Below, in pieces: positions 27,145 to 35,328 of a stretch of DNA of 64,000 nt. The notes beneath the pieces are model-generated. The model worked only from the letters and a program-made list of their open reading frames with translations. It was not told the origin of the DNA and ran no database searches. Within the stretch, counting starts at the first letter, position 1; each line of letters begins with the position of its first letter. Both the position numbers and the translations under genes were made by a program. Source of the stretch: Alicyclobacillus mali (lineage in GTDB: Bacteria > Bacillota > Bacilli > Alicyclobacillales > Alicyclobacillaceae). Location of the stretch: NCBI RefSeq assembly GCF_017329565.1, contig NZ_JAFMTT010000009.1. One strand, written 5' to 3'.

Positions 27145-28117
27145 TGGCCTTGAGCCTGACAATCCTCTTGCGTTTTTCGCGCTGCTTGGCCTCCTTCGCG
27201 CCTTGACCGCCACGGACGAGGAGATGGAGCCCGCTTTGCGCGTCCATGCCCGCGTGTATTGGACGGAGGCGCCGACTCGGCCAGTGCTGGTTACACGCGT
27301 ATCCCTGTCTCCGGAAGACCTTGCGCGGCGAGCGGACGCCGGGATTCGGCGGCTCGCAGAACACCACGAGTTCGGTGACCGTGCTGATCTCAACTACACC
27401 CAGTCGGAAGCTCGAGAGGTCCTCCGAGAAGCAGCACGCGCCGCGGCGTCGACGAGTCGGTACCGAGCGGATCTCCTCGCCGCGCTCATGAGCGATGGCA
27501 CGGTGGAGTCCAAAAGCGGGAAAAAGACGGACGATCCTCGTATCCAGCCGACGCCGATCTGTCTGTTGTTTGGTCAAGGGCATCAGCACTTTTTGCCTCG
27601 ACTACGGGATGTCCCTCGTTGGCAGCCGGAAGAGCACGAAGAACCAGCGCGGCAGGGCGAGGAAGTCATAGAACACCTCGTGGCCACGTTGTTCCACCCG
27701 TGGACACGTGCAGACGCCATGCTCTCCTCGTTTCGGTGGGACCCGGACGAGATCGCCCGATACGCGCTCATGGCAGGCAACCCGACCGACGCCAAGTATA
27801 AGCTTGGGACGCAGCTCGGGGCCAATCGGCTAGCAGCCGTCGGCATCTCCGTACTCACCGCAGCACCGGCATACGGTGGAAACCGGCTCGCAATCATTGG
27901 CGGGCATTATGATAGCCAAGGATTCTCTCTTGCATGGCCTATATGGAGAGAACCAGCAACTTTGTGTTCCATTCGATGGATGCTCGCGCATCCCGACTTA
28001 CGGACCGGGGGCCTGCGCCCGCTCGGGGTGGAGCAGGTGATGGTGTCGCGGCGCATTCAGTTGGACAAATACTTCAGCTTCACGAGGGCCCAACCGGTGA
28101 GTGCTATGGGCAGTTGA
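27119..28117 (+). CDS. Type I-G CRISPR subunit, large-subunit or Cas3-extension candidate
   Basis: 332 residues, last gene of the cas operon. The N-terminal YRLDGLEPDNPLAFFALLGLLRAL resembles the start of the Csx17/Cas8-like and 'Cas3-extension' families of type I-G loci. The rest contains an acidic, basic-patch-rich middle and the segment KYKLGTQLGANRLAAVGI. The protein is much smaller than normal Cas8 proteins, and no nuclease motif is visible. By elimination it would supply the PAM-recognition or large-subunit role. ATG 27119 overlaps the end of cas3 by 26 bases. Identity within type I-G is inferred mainly from position and the N-terminal motif. Confidence 0.68.
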   Translation: MPLSEYRLDGLEPDNPLAFFALLGLLRALTATDEEMEPALRVHARVYWTEAPTRPVLVTRVSLSPEDLARRADAGIRRLAEHHEFGDRADLNYTQSEAREVLREAARAAASTSRYRADLLAALMSDGTVESKSGKKTDDPRIQPTPICLLFGQGHQHFLPRLRDVPRWQPEEHEEPARQGEEVIEHLVATLFHPWTRADAMLSSFRWDPDEIARYALMAGNPTDAKYKLGTQLGANRLAAVGISVLTAAPAYGGNRLAIIGGHYDSQGFSLAWPIWREPATLCSIRWMLAHPDLRTGGLRPLGVEQVMVSRRIQLDKYFSFTRAQPVSAMGS

Positions 28118-28154
28118 GCGGACGGACCCGCTAGGCTTCAAGTCGAGACGAACC

Positions 28155-28207
28155 CAAAGGCCACCTTCAGACACCGCCATCAGGCGCATCTGCAGGTGGC
28201 CTTTGTG
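28155..28207. terminator. Terminator between the cas operon and the CRISPR array
   Basis: CAAAGGCCACCT (28155-28166) pairs perfectly with AGGTGGCCTTTG (28194-28205) around a 27-base loop. T-rich sequence flanks both sides, so it could end the cas transcript and also a leftward CRISPR transcript. Confidence 0.6.
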
Positions 28208-28435
28208 TGCCCAACAACACCTTCAGGACCAGCCAAAAGTCTTCGAAGATCCATGAAATGGGGGAGGAGCGCTGGGAGCGCCCCGACTGCTGAACTGGGG
28301 CCGCCGACGATCTCGGCGGATCAACGAGACGCACAATTAGTGGTGCGCATGACGGACGCTATGCTTCAATGGGGCCGCCGACGATCTCGGCGGATCAACT
28401 ATGACGTGGATGCTACGGGGCATCCGATGGATCTC

Positions 28436-28693
28436 GCTTCAATGGGGCCGCCGACGATCTCGGCGGATCAACGCCATCGTATCCCGGCGGAAGAGAAACC
28501 GTGAAGTCAGCTTCAATGGGGCCGCCGACGATCTCGGCGGATCAACAGCACTTGCATTACCAACCCCATCGTAAGCAACCACAGGCTTCAATGGGGCCGC
28601 CGACGATCTCGGCGGATCAACGAAACGCGAACGGCAACGACAACTACGCGCGAAACGCTTCAATGGGGCCGCCGACGATCTCGGCGGATCAAC
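28436..28693. repeat. CRISPR block copy A (repeats 3-6, spacers 3-5)
   Basis: 258 bases comprising four repeats and three spacers, identical to 29610-29867. The flanking spacers differ, so the duplicated segment is bounded by repeats. Confidence 0.95.
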
Positions 28694-29609
28694 GGCCATC
28701 GTAGCGTTCGCCTGGAAGTCCAGGTCCCACAGCTTCAATGGGGCCGCCGACGATCTCGGCGGATCAACGATTTAATTTCGCTCCTGAGCCACTTTGAGTG
28801 CAAGGCTTCAATGGGGCCGCCGACGATCTCGGCGGATCAACGATCGGCAACAACACGGCAGAAATCACCATCCTGCTTCAATGGGGCCGCCGACGATCTC
28901 GGCGGATCAACATCTGAATTCTATATACAGGATAGGTATAACAGTCTAAGCTTCAATGGGGCCGCCGACGATCTCGGCGGATCAACAGCTTAAAGCGGGA
29001 AGATGTCTTCCGCCAAGAGAAGCTTCAATGGGGCCGCCGACGATCTCGGCGGATCAACGAAATGGCCGGGGTCAATACGGGAGGTCGGTATACGCTTCAA
29101 TGGGGCCGCCGACGATCTCGGCGGATCAACTCAGGCAATTCGGGGAGGGGACCCTGGTGAACTTTGTGCTTCAATGGGGCCGCCGACGATCTCGGCGGAT
29201 CAACATTGAGGACTATCTTAGACATTATGCAGACGATCCTGCTTCAATGGGGCCGCCGACGATCTCGGCGGATCAACGACCCATGCCTCAAGTTTCTCAA
29301 GAGCCAACACAGATAACGCTTCAATGGGGCCGCCGACGATCTCGGCGGATCAACAGGGTACTTCGTACTCGGTGTCTGTCGTGCCTGTGCTTCAATGGGG
29401 CCGCCGACGATCTCGGCGGATCAACCTATCGCCTATCGAGACCGATGTAGTGTCTAATCAGGCTTCAATGGGGCCGCCGACGATCTCGGCGGATCAACGG
29501 AGGTAGGCGACACGTGACACATCAAGCGCATTCCGCTTCAATGGGGCCGCCGACGATCTCGGCGGATCAACAAGCAAGAAGGAAGGTGAGGCACTGTGTT
29601 AGACATCAT

Positions 29610-29867
29610 GCTTCAATGGGGCCGCCGACGATCTCGGCGGATCAACGCCATCGTATCCCGGCGGAAGAGAAACCGTGAAGTCAGCTTCAATGGGGCCGCC
29701 GACGATCTCGGCGGATCAACAGCACTTGCATTACCAACCCCATCGTAAGCAACCACAGGCTTCAATGGGGCCGCCGACGATCTCGGCGGATCAACGAAAC
29801 GCGAACGGCAACGACAACTACGCGCGAAACGCTTCAATGGGGCCGCCGACGATCTCGGCGGATCAAC
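29610..29867. repeat. CRISPR block copy B (repeats 19-22, spacers 19-21)
   Basis: Second copy of 28436-28693, 1174 bases further along (16 repeat-spacer units). Each of the three spacers was compared base by base and is identical. Confidence 0.95.
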
Positions 29868-30888
29868 GGCTGCGCAAGCGTCTTATTCAGCCAGATGCTA
29901 CGCTTCAATGGGGCCGCCGACGATCTCGGCGGATCAACTATCATGCACCGCCTTCGAGCGCCGAAATCACATTGCTTCAATGGGGCCGCCGACGATCTCG
30001 GCGGATCAACGGCACCCCAGCGCCGAACGGGCTTGAGGACCTGTGGGCGCTTCAATGGGGCCGCCGACGATCTCGGCGGATCAACTCAGTGCCTCGACCC
30101 GTAAAGCTTGGGCGTTTGGAGCTTCAATGGGGCCGCCGACGATCTCGGCGGATCAACCCTGTACTGTCAGCGTCTCAATGAGCATGTTCTGGTAGCTTCA
30201 ATGGGGCCGCCGACGATCTCGGCGGATCAACTTGGTCGGATGCCCTGTTCCGTCCTCAAAGTCCTTCAGCTTCAATGGGGCCGCCGACGATCTCGGCGGA
30301 TCAACGAATACGGTCACAGCGGAAATCGTGGCCCGTTCATAGCTTCAATGGGGCCGCCGACGATCTCGGCGGATCAACTCAGACACCGAAACCGTATACG
30401 TTGTACCTGGCTTCGCTTCAATGGGGCCGCCGACGATCTCGGCGGATCAACGGAGTATCCGCGGCAGTGTGTCTTTATCGGCACGACGCTTCAATGGGGC
30501 CGCCGACGATCTCGGCGGATCAACGGGCCTTTTTGTTTTGTCTTCGCCGACATTGATCGAGCTTCAATGGGGCCGCCGACGATCTCGGCGGATCAACGAC
30601 TTGTCCACCGGACAATACCATGTGGGCCTCGAGCTTCAATGGGGCCGCCGACGATCTCGGCGGATCAACTTCACAGGCTGCGTCGCAAGCTGCACATGGG
30701 GCGCGGCTTCAATGGGGCCGCCGACGATCTCGGCGGATCAACATATGGGCGGCAATCCTGGAACTACACGAGGCGCAGGCTTCAATGGGGCCGCCGACGA
30801 TCTCGGCGGATCAACATTGATACTGAGTTGTGGATGATGCACCTGCTAAGTGCTTCAATGGGGCCGCCGACGATCTCGGCGGATCAAC

Positions 30889-31619
30889 GCCATCCCCCCG
30901 GAGCCCGCTCCTGGCGCGGTTTCCCGGGCTAAAATCGCGAACCTGCGCGGCGCGTGGCGTTTACACGGCATCCAACCACCTTCATCATACCCTCTCAGCG
31001 TCAAAAAATCCAGTCCTGACGCGGAATTTTCGTCTTGCGCGAACCTCCCGGGCTTTCGCCATCGATCCAGGTTCGCGCACCGCTCTCCAGTGCCCCGTAC
31101 GAACACCCGAATGCCTCAACGCCTTGTTTGTGCAGAATCGATGCAGGATTCGTTGAATTCAGGTCGAAATGCTACTTCCATCGCTTGAGCACCGCGGATG
31201 TGCGTGCCGTCTCCCGAGGGGCCCTCACCGCATCGTGGCCGAGCAGTGGAGCTGCCCGAGTGCACTATGCTACCTCGGATGCACAGGCGAACCGCTCTCA
31301 TGCGTCGCTCGTTGCACGCGAATTTCGTCCATGCAGATTTCCTCGCAGCGCGTTCCGCGGTTCACGCGCCGGTGCTTAACATCGCTGGCGCATTGCGCGA
31401 GGAGATTCTGCGCGAAAGGGTGGTGTTTCGCCACACGTAGTTTTGTCTTCGCTCCATGTTCTTTTTGCATGAGCGTTCCTCTTGCCAAGAGGCACTCAGT
31501 GCACATCGCTTTTCATCATTCGGTGTCGGGCATGTGCGTCGTATGGGGAGATCCATGATTCCTCGCCCAAGGTGGACATCTTACCAAGCATTCATCTACA
31601 TATGGCAGGAGGTATCTCC
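30889..31619. other. 731-base stretch without a convincing gene; probable CRISPR leader at its left end
   Basis: The first 200 bases adjoin the last repeat and are the expected place for a leftward leader. On the minus strand they contain an A/T-rich run with a TATGAT hexamer (30984-30989) and an inverted repeat AGCCCG/CGGGCT (30902-30930). The rest has only short frames without ribosome binding sites or recognisable protein patterns. The promoter of the following DUF969 gene must lie at its right end. Confidence 0.5.
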
Positions 31620-32330
31620 GTGGTTCTCATCGGTGTTCTTGTCGTGATCGTGGGCTTTGCGCTTCGCGTGAACCCACTGCTCGTCGTGACGGTGGCCGGC
31701 ATTGTCACCGGCCTCTTGGCGCACGAATCGCCGTATGACATTTTGTCTCAATTCGGCGCAGCCTTTGCGAAGGACCGTTACATGGCCGTCTTTGTCGCCA
31801 CGCTGCCCGTCATTGGCTTGCTTGAGCGCCACGGGCTGCGGGAACAGGCCCAGCGCCTGGTGTCGAAGGTGCGCGCCGCCACGACGGGCCGCATCTTGAA
31901 CGCATACCTCTTCATTCGCGAACTGGCGGCTGCCCTCGGGCTCACGTCCATCGGCGGGCCCGCGCAGATGGTTCGCCCGGTTGTCGCGCCCATGGCCGAA
32001 GGTGCCGCGGAGGCCACCTATGGCAACCTGCCTCATCACGTCCGGGATCACATCCGCGCCCACGCCGCCGCAGTCGACAACGTCGGGCTCTTTTTCGGTG
32101 AGGACGTGTTCGTCGCGGTCGGGGCGGTTCTCCTCATGAAGGGCGTGTTTGATCAGTTCCACATTCACTCCACTCCGATTCTCATGGGCCTGTGGGCGCT
32201 GCCGACGGCCATAGCCGTCTTCGTCGTCCACAGTGTGCGGCTGTACCTGCTGGATCGGCGTCTCCGGCGCTGGCTGTCCTCGGGGCCGACCGCGTCTTCC
32301 TCGGCCCAAGGAGAGGGGGTCAACGCGTGA
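31620..32330 (+). CDS. DUF969 family membrane protein
   Basis: 236 residues with about five to six hydrophobic segments, for example VVLIGVLVVIVGFALRVNPLLVV and TLPVIGLLERHG. Family DUF969 occurs beside DUF979, often near pyrrolidone-carboxylate peptidase genes in Firmicutes, so a two-component permease for 5-oxoproline or a small acid has been suggested. No peptidase gene is next to it here. GTG 31620 has AGGAGG 7 bases upstream, better than ATG 31602. A GTGA overlap couples it to the next gene. The function is unproven. Confidence 0.75.
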   Translation: MVLIGVLVVIVGFALRVNPLLVVTVAGIVTGLLAHESPYDILSQFGAAFAKDRYMAVFVATLPVIGLLERHGLREQAQRLVSKVRAATTGRILNAYLFIRELAAALGLTSIGGPAQMVRPVVAPMAEGAAEATYGNLPHHVRDHIRAHAAAVDNVGLFFGEDVFVAVGAVLLMKGVFDQFHIHSTPILMGLWALPTAIAVFVVHSVRLYLLDRRLRRWLSSGPTASSSAQGEGVNA

Positions 32331-33280
32331 TTCGCGTCCAGTACGTCTACGATCTCGTCGGCCTCATTCTCGTTCTCTCGAGCCTGTATACGTTTCGCGA
32401 TCGCGCGAACCCACGGCGCATCACCACAGGGCTCTTCTATGCGCTGTATGGGCTCGCGTTCATCCTGGCGGACGTGCTGCCATCGTTCGTCCTTGGCCTT
32501 GTCGTGATCGCCATCGTCGTTCTGGCAGGCTTTGGCGGGGTGCGCACCGGTAGCTATGGGGAGGCGGAAGCGGCGGATCGCGAGGCGAGCCGGGCCCGGC
32601 TCGGAAACCGGCTGTTCATCCCGGCCGTGCTCATCCCGGTGCTGACTGTAGCTGGCGTGGAAGGGCTGAGCCGGATTCACGTCGGCGCTCTGCCACTCCT
32701 GGATCCGGCGAACGTCACGCTCGTGGCGCTGGGTATCGCCGCCGCCATCGCGCTCATCGTCGCGTGGGCCATCACCCGGAGCACGCCTGTTGCCTCAGTT
32801 CGCGAAGCCAGGCGCCTGATTGAGGCCATCGGCTGGGCGGCCGTGCTTCCACAGATGCTCGCGGTCCTCGGCACCCTGTTCGCCTCGGCCGGTGTGGGCA
32901 CCGTCGTGGCGCGCCTGGCCAATCACGTGATTCCACATCACTCGCTCTTCTGGGCGGTTTTCGCGTACTGCGTGGGCATGGCCGTGTTCACCATGATCAT
33001 GGGTAACGCCTTCGCCGCGTTCCCCGTGATGACGGCCGGCATTGCCATCCCGCTTATCATCGGGCACTTCGGCGTCGATGCGGATCGCGTCGCGGCCATT
33101 GGCATGTTCGCCGGCTACTGCGGCACATTGCTCACGCCCATGGCGGCCAACTTCAACATCGTTCCCGCCGCGCTGCTTGGGCTGCGAAGTCAGTATGCGG
33201 TCATCCGGGCGCAATGGCCTACGGCGCTCATCATTCTCGCCGTGAACATTGTGCTCATGTACGCCGTCGCCAAGTGGTGA
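32327..33280 (+). CDS. DUF979 family membrane protein
   Basis: 317 residues with about nine membrane segments, for example VYDLVGLILVLSSLYTF, LFYALYGLAFILADVLPSF and the loop MGNAFAAFPVMTAGI followed by GYCGTLLTPMAANFNIVPAALLGL. It is the constant partner of DUF969; the pair probably forms one carrier. It starts at the GTG of the GTGA overlap at 32327, while the longer open frame upstream is out of register with the true protein. Transport is inferred from topology, and the substrate is unknown. Confidence 0.75.
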   Translation: MIRVQYVYDLVGLILVLSSLYTFRDRANPRRITTGLFYALYGLAFILADVLPSFVLGLVVIAIVVLAGFGGVRTGSYGEAEAADREASRARLGNRLFIPAVLIPVLTVAGVEGLSRIHVGALPLLDPANVTLVALGIAAAIALIVAWAITRSTPVASVREARRLIEAIGWAAVLPQMLAVLGTLFASAGVGTVVARLANHVIPHHSLFWAVFAYCVGMAVFTMIMGNAFAAFPVMTAGIAIPLIIGHFGVDADRVAAIGMFAGYCGTLLTPMAANFNIVPAALLGLRSQYAVIRAQWPTALIILAVNIVLMYAVAKW

Positions 33281-33408
33281 CGAGATGGCGCGATCCCGGC
33301 CGACGACAGCGGGTCGGGATCGCGCACTTCACCCCACAATTTTCCTCGATCTTTACACACTCTTCACAATCCGAACACGTGGATTTCACAAATGGCGCGT
33401 AGCATGTG

Positions 33409-33453
33409 TTGACGGAAAGGATCAATATCCATTGAATCAATGGGTATGGATCC
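33409..33453 (+). promoter_or_regulatory. Promoter overlapped by a 16-base inverted repeat, upstream of MFS-arsR
   Basis: TTGACG (33409-33414), 17 bases, TTGAAT (33432-33437). Left arm 33419-33434 pairs with right arm 33438-33453 at 14 of 16 positions, with only three bases between arms. The repeat covers the spacer, the -10 and the start region, as expected for an operator. The small ArsR protein encoded after the transporter is the obvious candidate ligand-responsive repressor. Confidence 0.55.
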
Positions 33454-33518
33454 ATCGCGATTGCGGCAAGTGCATTGACCCGTCGCAGCTCAAACCTAGC
33501 CACAAAGGGGCGACTCGC

Positions 33519-34916
33519 GTGTCCGTCAATCCGAAAGTTCTCGAGGCCATGGACGAAAGTCGGCTCAGCGGCTTCCACTGGAAGACCATGTTCACGGCTG
33601 GCATGGGATTTTTCACCGACGCGTATGATCTCTTCATCATCGGCACGGTGACCGCCATCCTTACCCCCATCTGGCATCTTTCCACCGCGCAACTGTCCAT
33701 TTTGAACAGCACTTCTCTCGCGGCGGCGGCGCTCGGCGCTCTGTTCTTCGGCAAACTGATGGATAAGCTCGGGCGCAAGGCCATGTACGGATTCGAGGTC
33801 ATCATGCTCGCCGTGGGCGCCATTCTGTCCGCGTGCGCGCCGTCCTTCATCTGGCTCGTCATTTTCCGCTTCATCGTCGGACTGGGCGTGGGCGGAGACT
33901 ATCCCACGAGCTCGGTTATCATGACGGAGTATTCCAACCGCAAAAACCGCGGGTTTATGGTCACGATGGTGTTTGCCATGCAGGGGCTCGGGCTTCTGGC
34001 GGGGCCGCTCGTGGCGTCCATCCTGCTCTCGGTAGGCATCCCGCATGACGTCGCGTGGCGCATCATGCTCGCGCTCGGTGCCATTCCGGCGGCATCCGTC
34101 ATCTACCTGCGCCGCAGGATGCCCGAGTCGCCGCGCTACCTCATGGCCGTGAAGCAGGACGCAGATGCGGCGGCGAGCGCGGCCCGGGAACTGACAGGCG
34201 CGGCCGTGCGTGACTCGGTGGATGCCGCTCCGCGCGCCGTGATCGCCAAGCAGTCGCTGTGGACGCCGAAGCACCTGTTCCGCCTGCTCGGTACCGCGGG
34301 CAGCTGGTTCCTGATTGACGTGGCGTTCTACGGAAACAGTGTCTCGTCGCAGCTCATTCTGAAGGCGCTGCTGCCGCACGCGCAGCTCGTCACCACGACG
34401 CTCGTCGCCACCGCCATCTTCATGGTGGCTGCGCTGCCGGGCTATTTCGTGGCGGCCAACCTGATGGACAAGTGGGGGCGGAAGTTCATCCAGAGCCTCG
34501 GCTTCGTGGTGATGGCGGCCGCATATGCGGCGCTGTTCCTGGTGCCGAGCATCGCGAAGATGCCCATCCTGTTCCTGCTGCTCTACGCGGTGAGCTACTT
34601 CTTCATCGAATTTGGTCCAAATACAACGACGTTCCTCGTGCCGTCCGAAGCATTCCCGACGAACCTGCGCGGCACGGCGCACGGGATTTCTGCGGCGGCT
34701 GGCAAGATTGGCGCGTTCCTCGGCGCATTCGTGCTGCCGGGTATCCTCAAAGCCGCGGGCTTGAGTGTCACCATGGGTATGCTGGCGGGCGTGGCGCTGA
34801 TCGGGGCGCTGCTCACTCTCCTCGCCGTGCCTGAGATGAAGCAGAAATCGCTCGAGGACACCGAGGAAATTCAGGTATCGCCGCAGGCCACGACGCATCA
34901 CAGTATCGTCGGTTGA
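33519..34916 (+). CDS. MFS transporter, PHS-like (phosphate or metabolite:H+ symporter)
   Basis: 465 residues, 12 predicted membrane helices with the central loop near residue 230. The first helix reads TAGMGFFTDAYDLFIIG, the signature of the phosphate:H+ symporter (Pho84/Pht1-like) branch of the MFS, and KLMDKLGRKAMYG is the loop 2-3 motif. A duplicate motif, NLMDKWGRKFIQ, occurs in the second half. GTG 33519 has AAAGGGG 8 bases upstream; the longer frame lacks a site. It is followed after 36 bases by an ArsR regulator. The substrate could be phosphate, arsenate or an organic acid; the ArsR partner leaves a metalloid open. Confidence 0.77.
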   Translation: MSVNPKVLEAMDESRLSGFHWKTMFTAGMGFFTDAYDLFIIGTVTAILTPIWHLSTAQLSILNSTSLAAAALGALFFGKLMDKLGRKAMYGFEVIMLAVGAILSACAPSFIWLVIFRFIVGLGVGGDYPTSSVIMTEYSNRKNRGFMVTMVFAMQGLGLLAGPLVASILLSVGIPHDVAWRIMLALGAIPAASVIYLRRRMPESPRYLMAVKQDADAAASAARELTGAAVRDSVDAAPRAVIAKQSLWTPKHLFRLLGTAGSWFLIDVAFYGNSVSSQLILKALLPHAQLVTTTLVATAIFMVAALPGYFVAANLMDKWGRKFIQSLGFVVMAAAYAALFLVPSIAKMPILFLLLYAVSYFFIEFGPNTTTFLVPSEAFPTNLRGTAHGISAAAGKIGAFLGAFVLPGILKAAGLSVTMGMLAGVALIGALLTLLAVPEMKQKSLEDTEEIQVSPQATTHHSIVG

Positions 34917-34952
34917 TAGCAGACGAATCGACGTCATGCGAGGAGAGGTGCA

Positions 34953-35291
34953 ATGACGCAGGGAGTGGATACGCCGCAGGACGCTTGGATGAAGTGTTTG
35001 GCGGTGCTCGGCGAGCCCCAGCGGCTGCGCATCCTCCGCGCACTGGCCGAAGGCGAGCAGACCGCCGGGGCACTGAGTGAGCGCCTCGGCGTGCGCCAAA
35101 ACACCCTGTCTCATCACATGAGGCAGCTGAGGGAGCATGGCCTGGTGGAGGTGCGCCGCCATCCGCGCGACGAGCGATACACCATCTATCGACTCAACGG
35201 GCGGCGTTTGCGAGCCCTTTCCGCTGTCCTGATGGACTGGGCCGCTCGCGCCGAAACCGAAATCGATGCAGCCGGCCGCCGTTCCTCGTGA
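34953..35291 (+). CDS. ArsR/SmtB-family repressor
   Basis: 112 residues, standard ArsR size. The winged helix is FLAVLGEPQRLRILRAL-like at residues 12-28 (WMKCLAVLGEPQRLRI), then AGALSERLGVRQNTLSHHMRQL as the recognition helix and VRRHPRDERYTIYRLN as the wing. No CVC metal motif typical of arsenic sensors is present, so the inducer is probably not As(III). AGGAGAGG precedes ATG 34953. Its stop codon lies in the loop of the terminator. It probably autoregulates with the MFS gene through the inverted repeat at 33419-33453. Confidence 0.85.
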   Translation: MTQGVDTPQDAWMKCLAVLGEPQRLRILRALAEGEQTAGALSERLGVRQNTLSHHMRQLREHGLVEVRRHPRDERYTIYRLNGRRLRALSAVLMDWAARAETEIDAAGRRSS

Positions 35292-35302
35292 CGGCGGCTT
35301 TT
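35275..35302 (+). terminator. Terminator of the MFS-arsR operon, overlapping the arsR stop
   Basis: GCCGCCGT (35275-35282) pairs with ACGGCGGC (35291-35298), 8-base loop, then TTTT. The stop codon (35289-35291) sits at the loop-stem junction. Confidence 0.8.
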
Positions 35303-35328
35303 CCATGCTCCGCCGCTTCCCTCGGCGC

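Larger units (their letters stand above)
28289..30888 (-). CRISPR. CRISPR array, 36 repeats of 37 bp and 35 spacers
   Basis: Repeats start at 28289, 28363, 28436 and so on to 30852. Spacers are 33-40 bases, mostly 35-38. Read on the minus strand the repeat begins GTTGATCC and ends ATTGAAGC, with a 7-bp stem (CCGCCGA/TCGGCGG) in the middle; GTT...ATTGAAR is the usual polarity and would give the 8-base crRNA handle ATTGAAGC. All repeats looked identical except the first (28289-28325), where three of eight handle bases differ. Decay at the cas-proximal end and the polarity both place the leader at the right end, after 30888. Spacers 3-5 recur as spacers 19-21. Confidence 0.97.

Noticed and set aside
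28196..30932. Open frames of up to 274 codons with repeating FNGAADDLGGST or SMGPPTISADQ
   Set aside because: They are translations of the CRISPR repeats; the unit length and identical repeats explain the pattern.
30830..31560. Several short frames after the array
   Set aside because: No ribosome binding sites, biased composition and no family resemblance.
21216..31619. Search for cas1, cas2 or cas4
   Set aside because: No frame shows the expected motifs or sizes.
33255..35306. 683-codon minus-strand frame
   Set aside because: Antisense of the MFS and arsR genes, with a His/Arg/Glu-rich composition and no family pattern.
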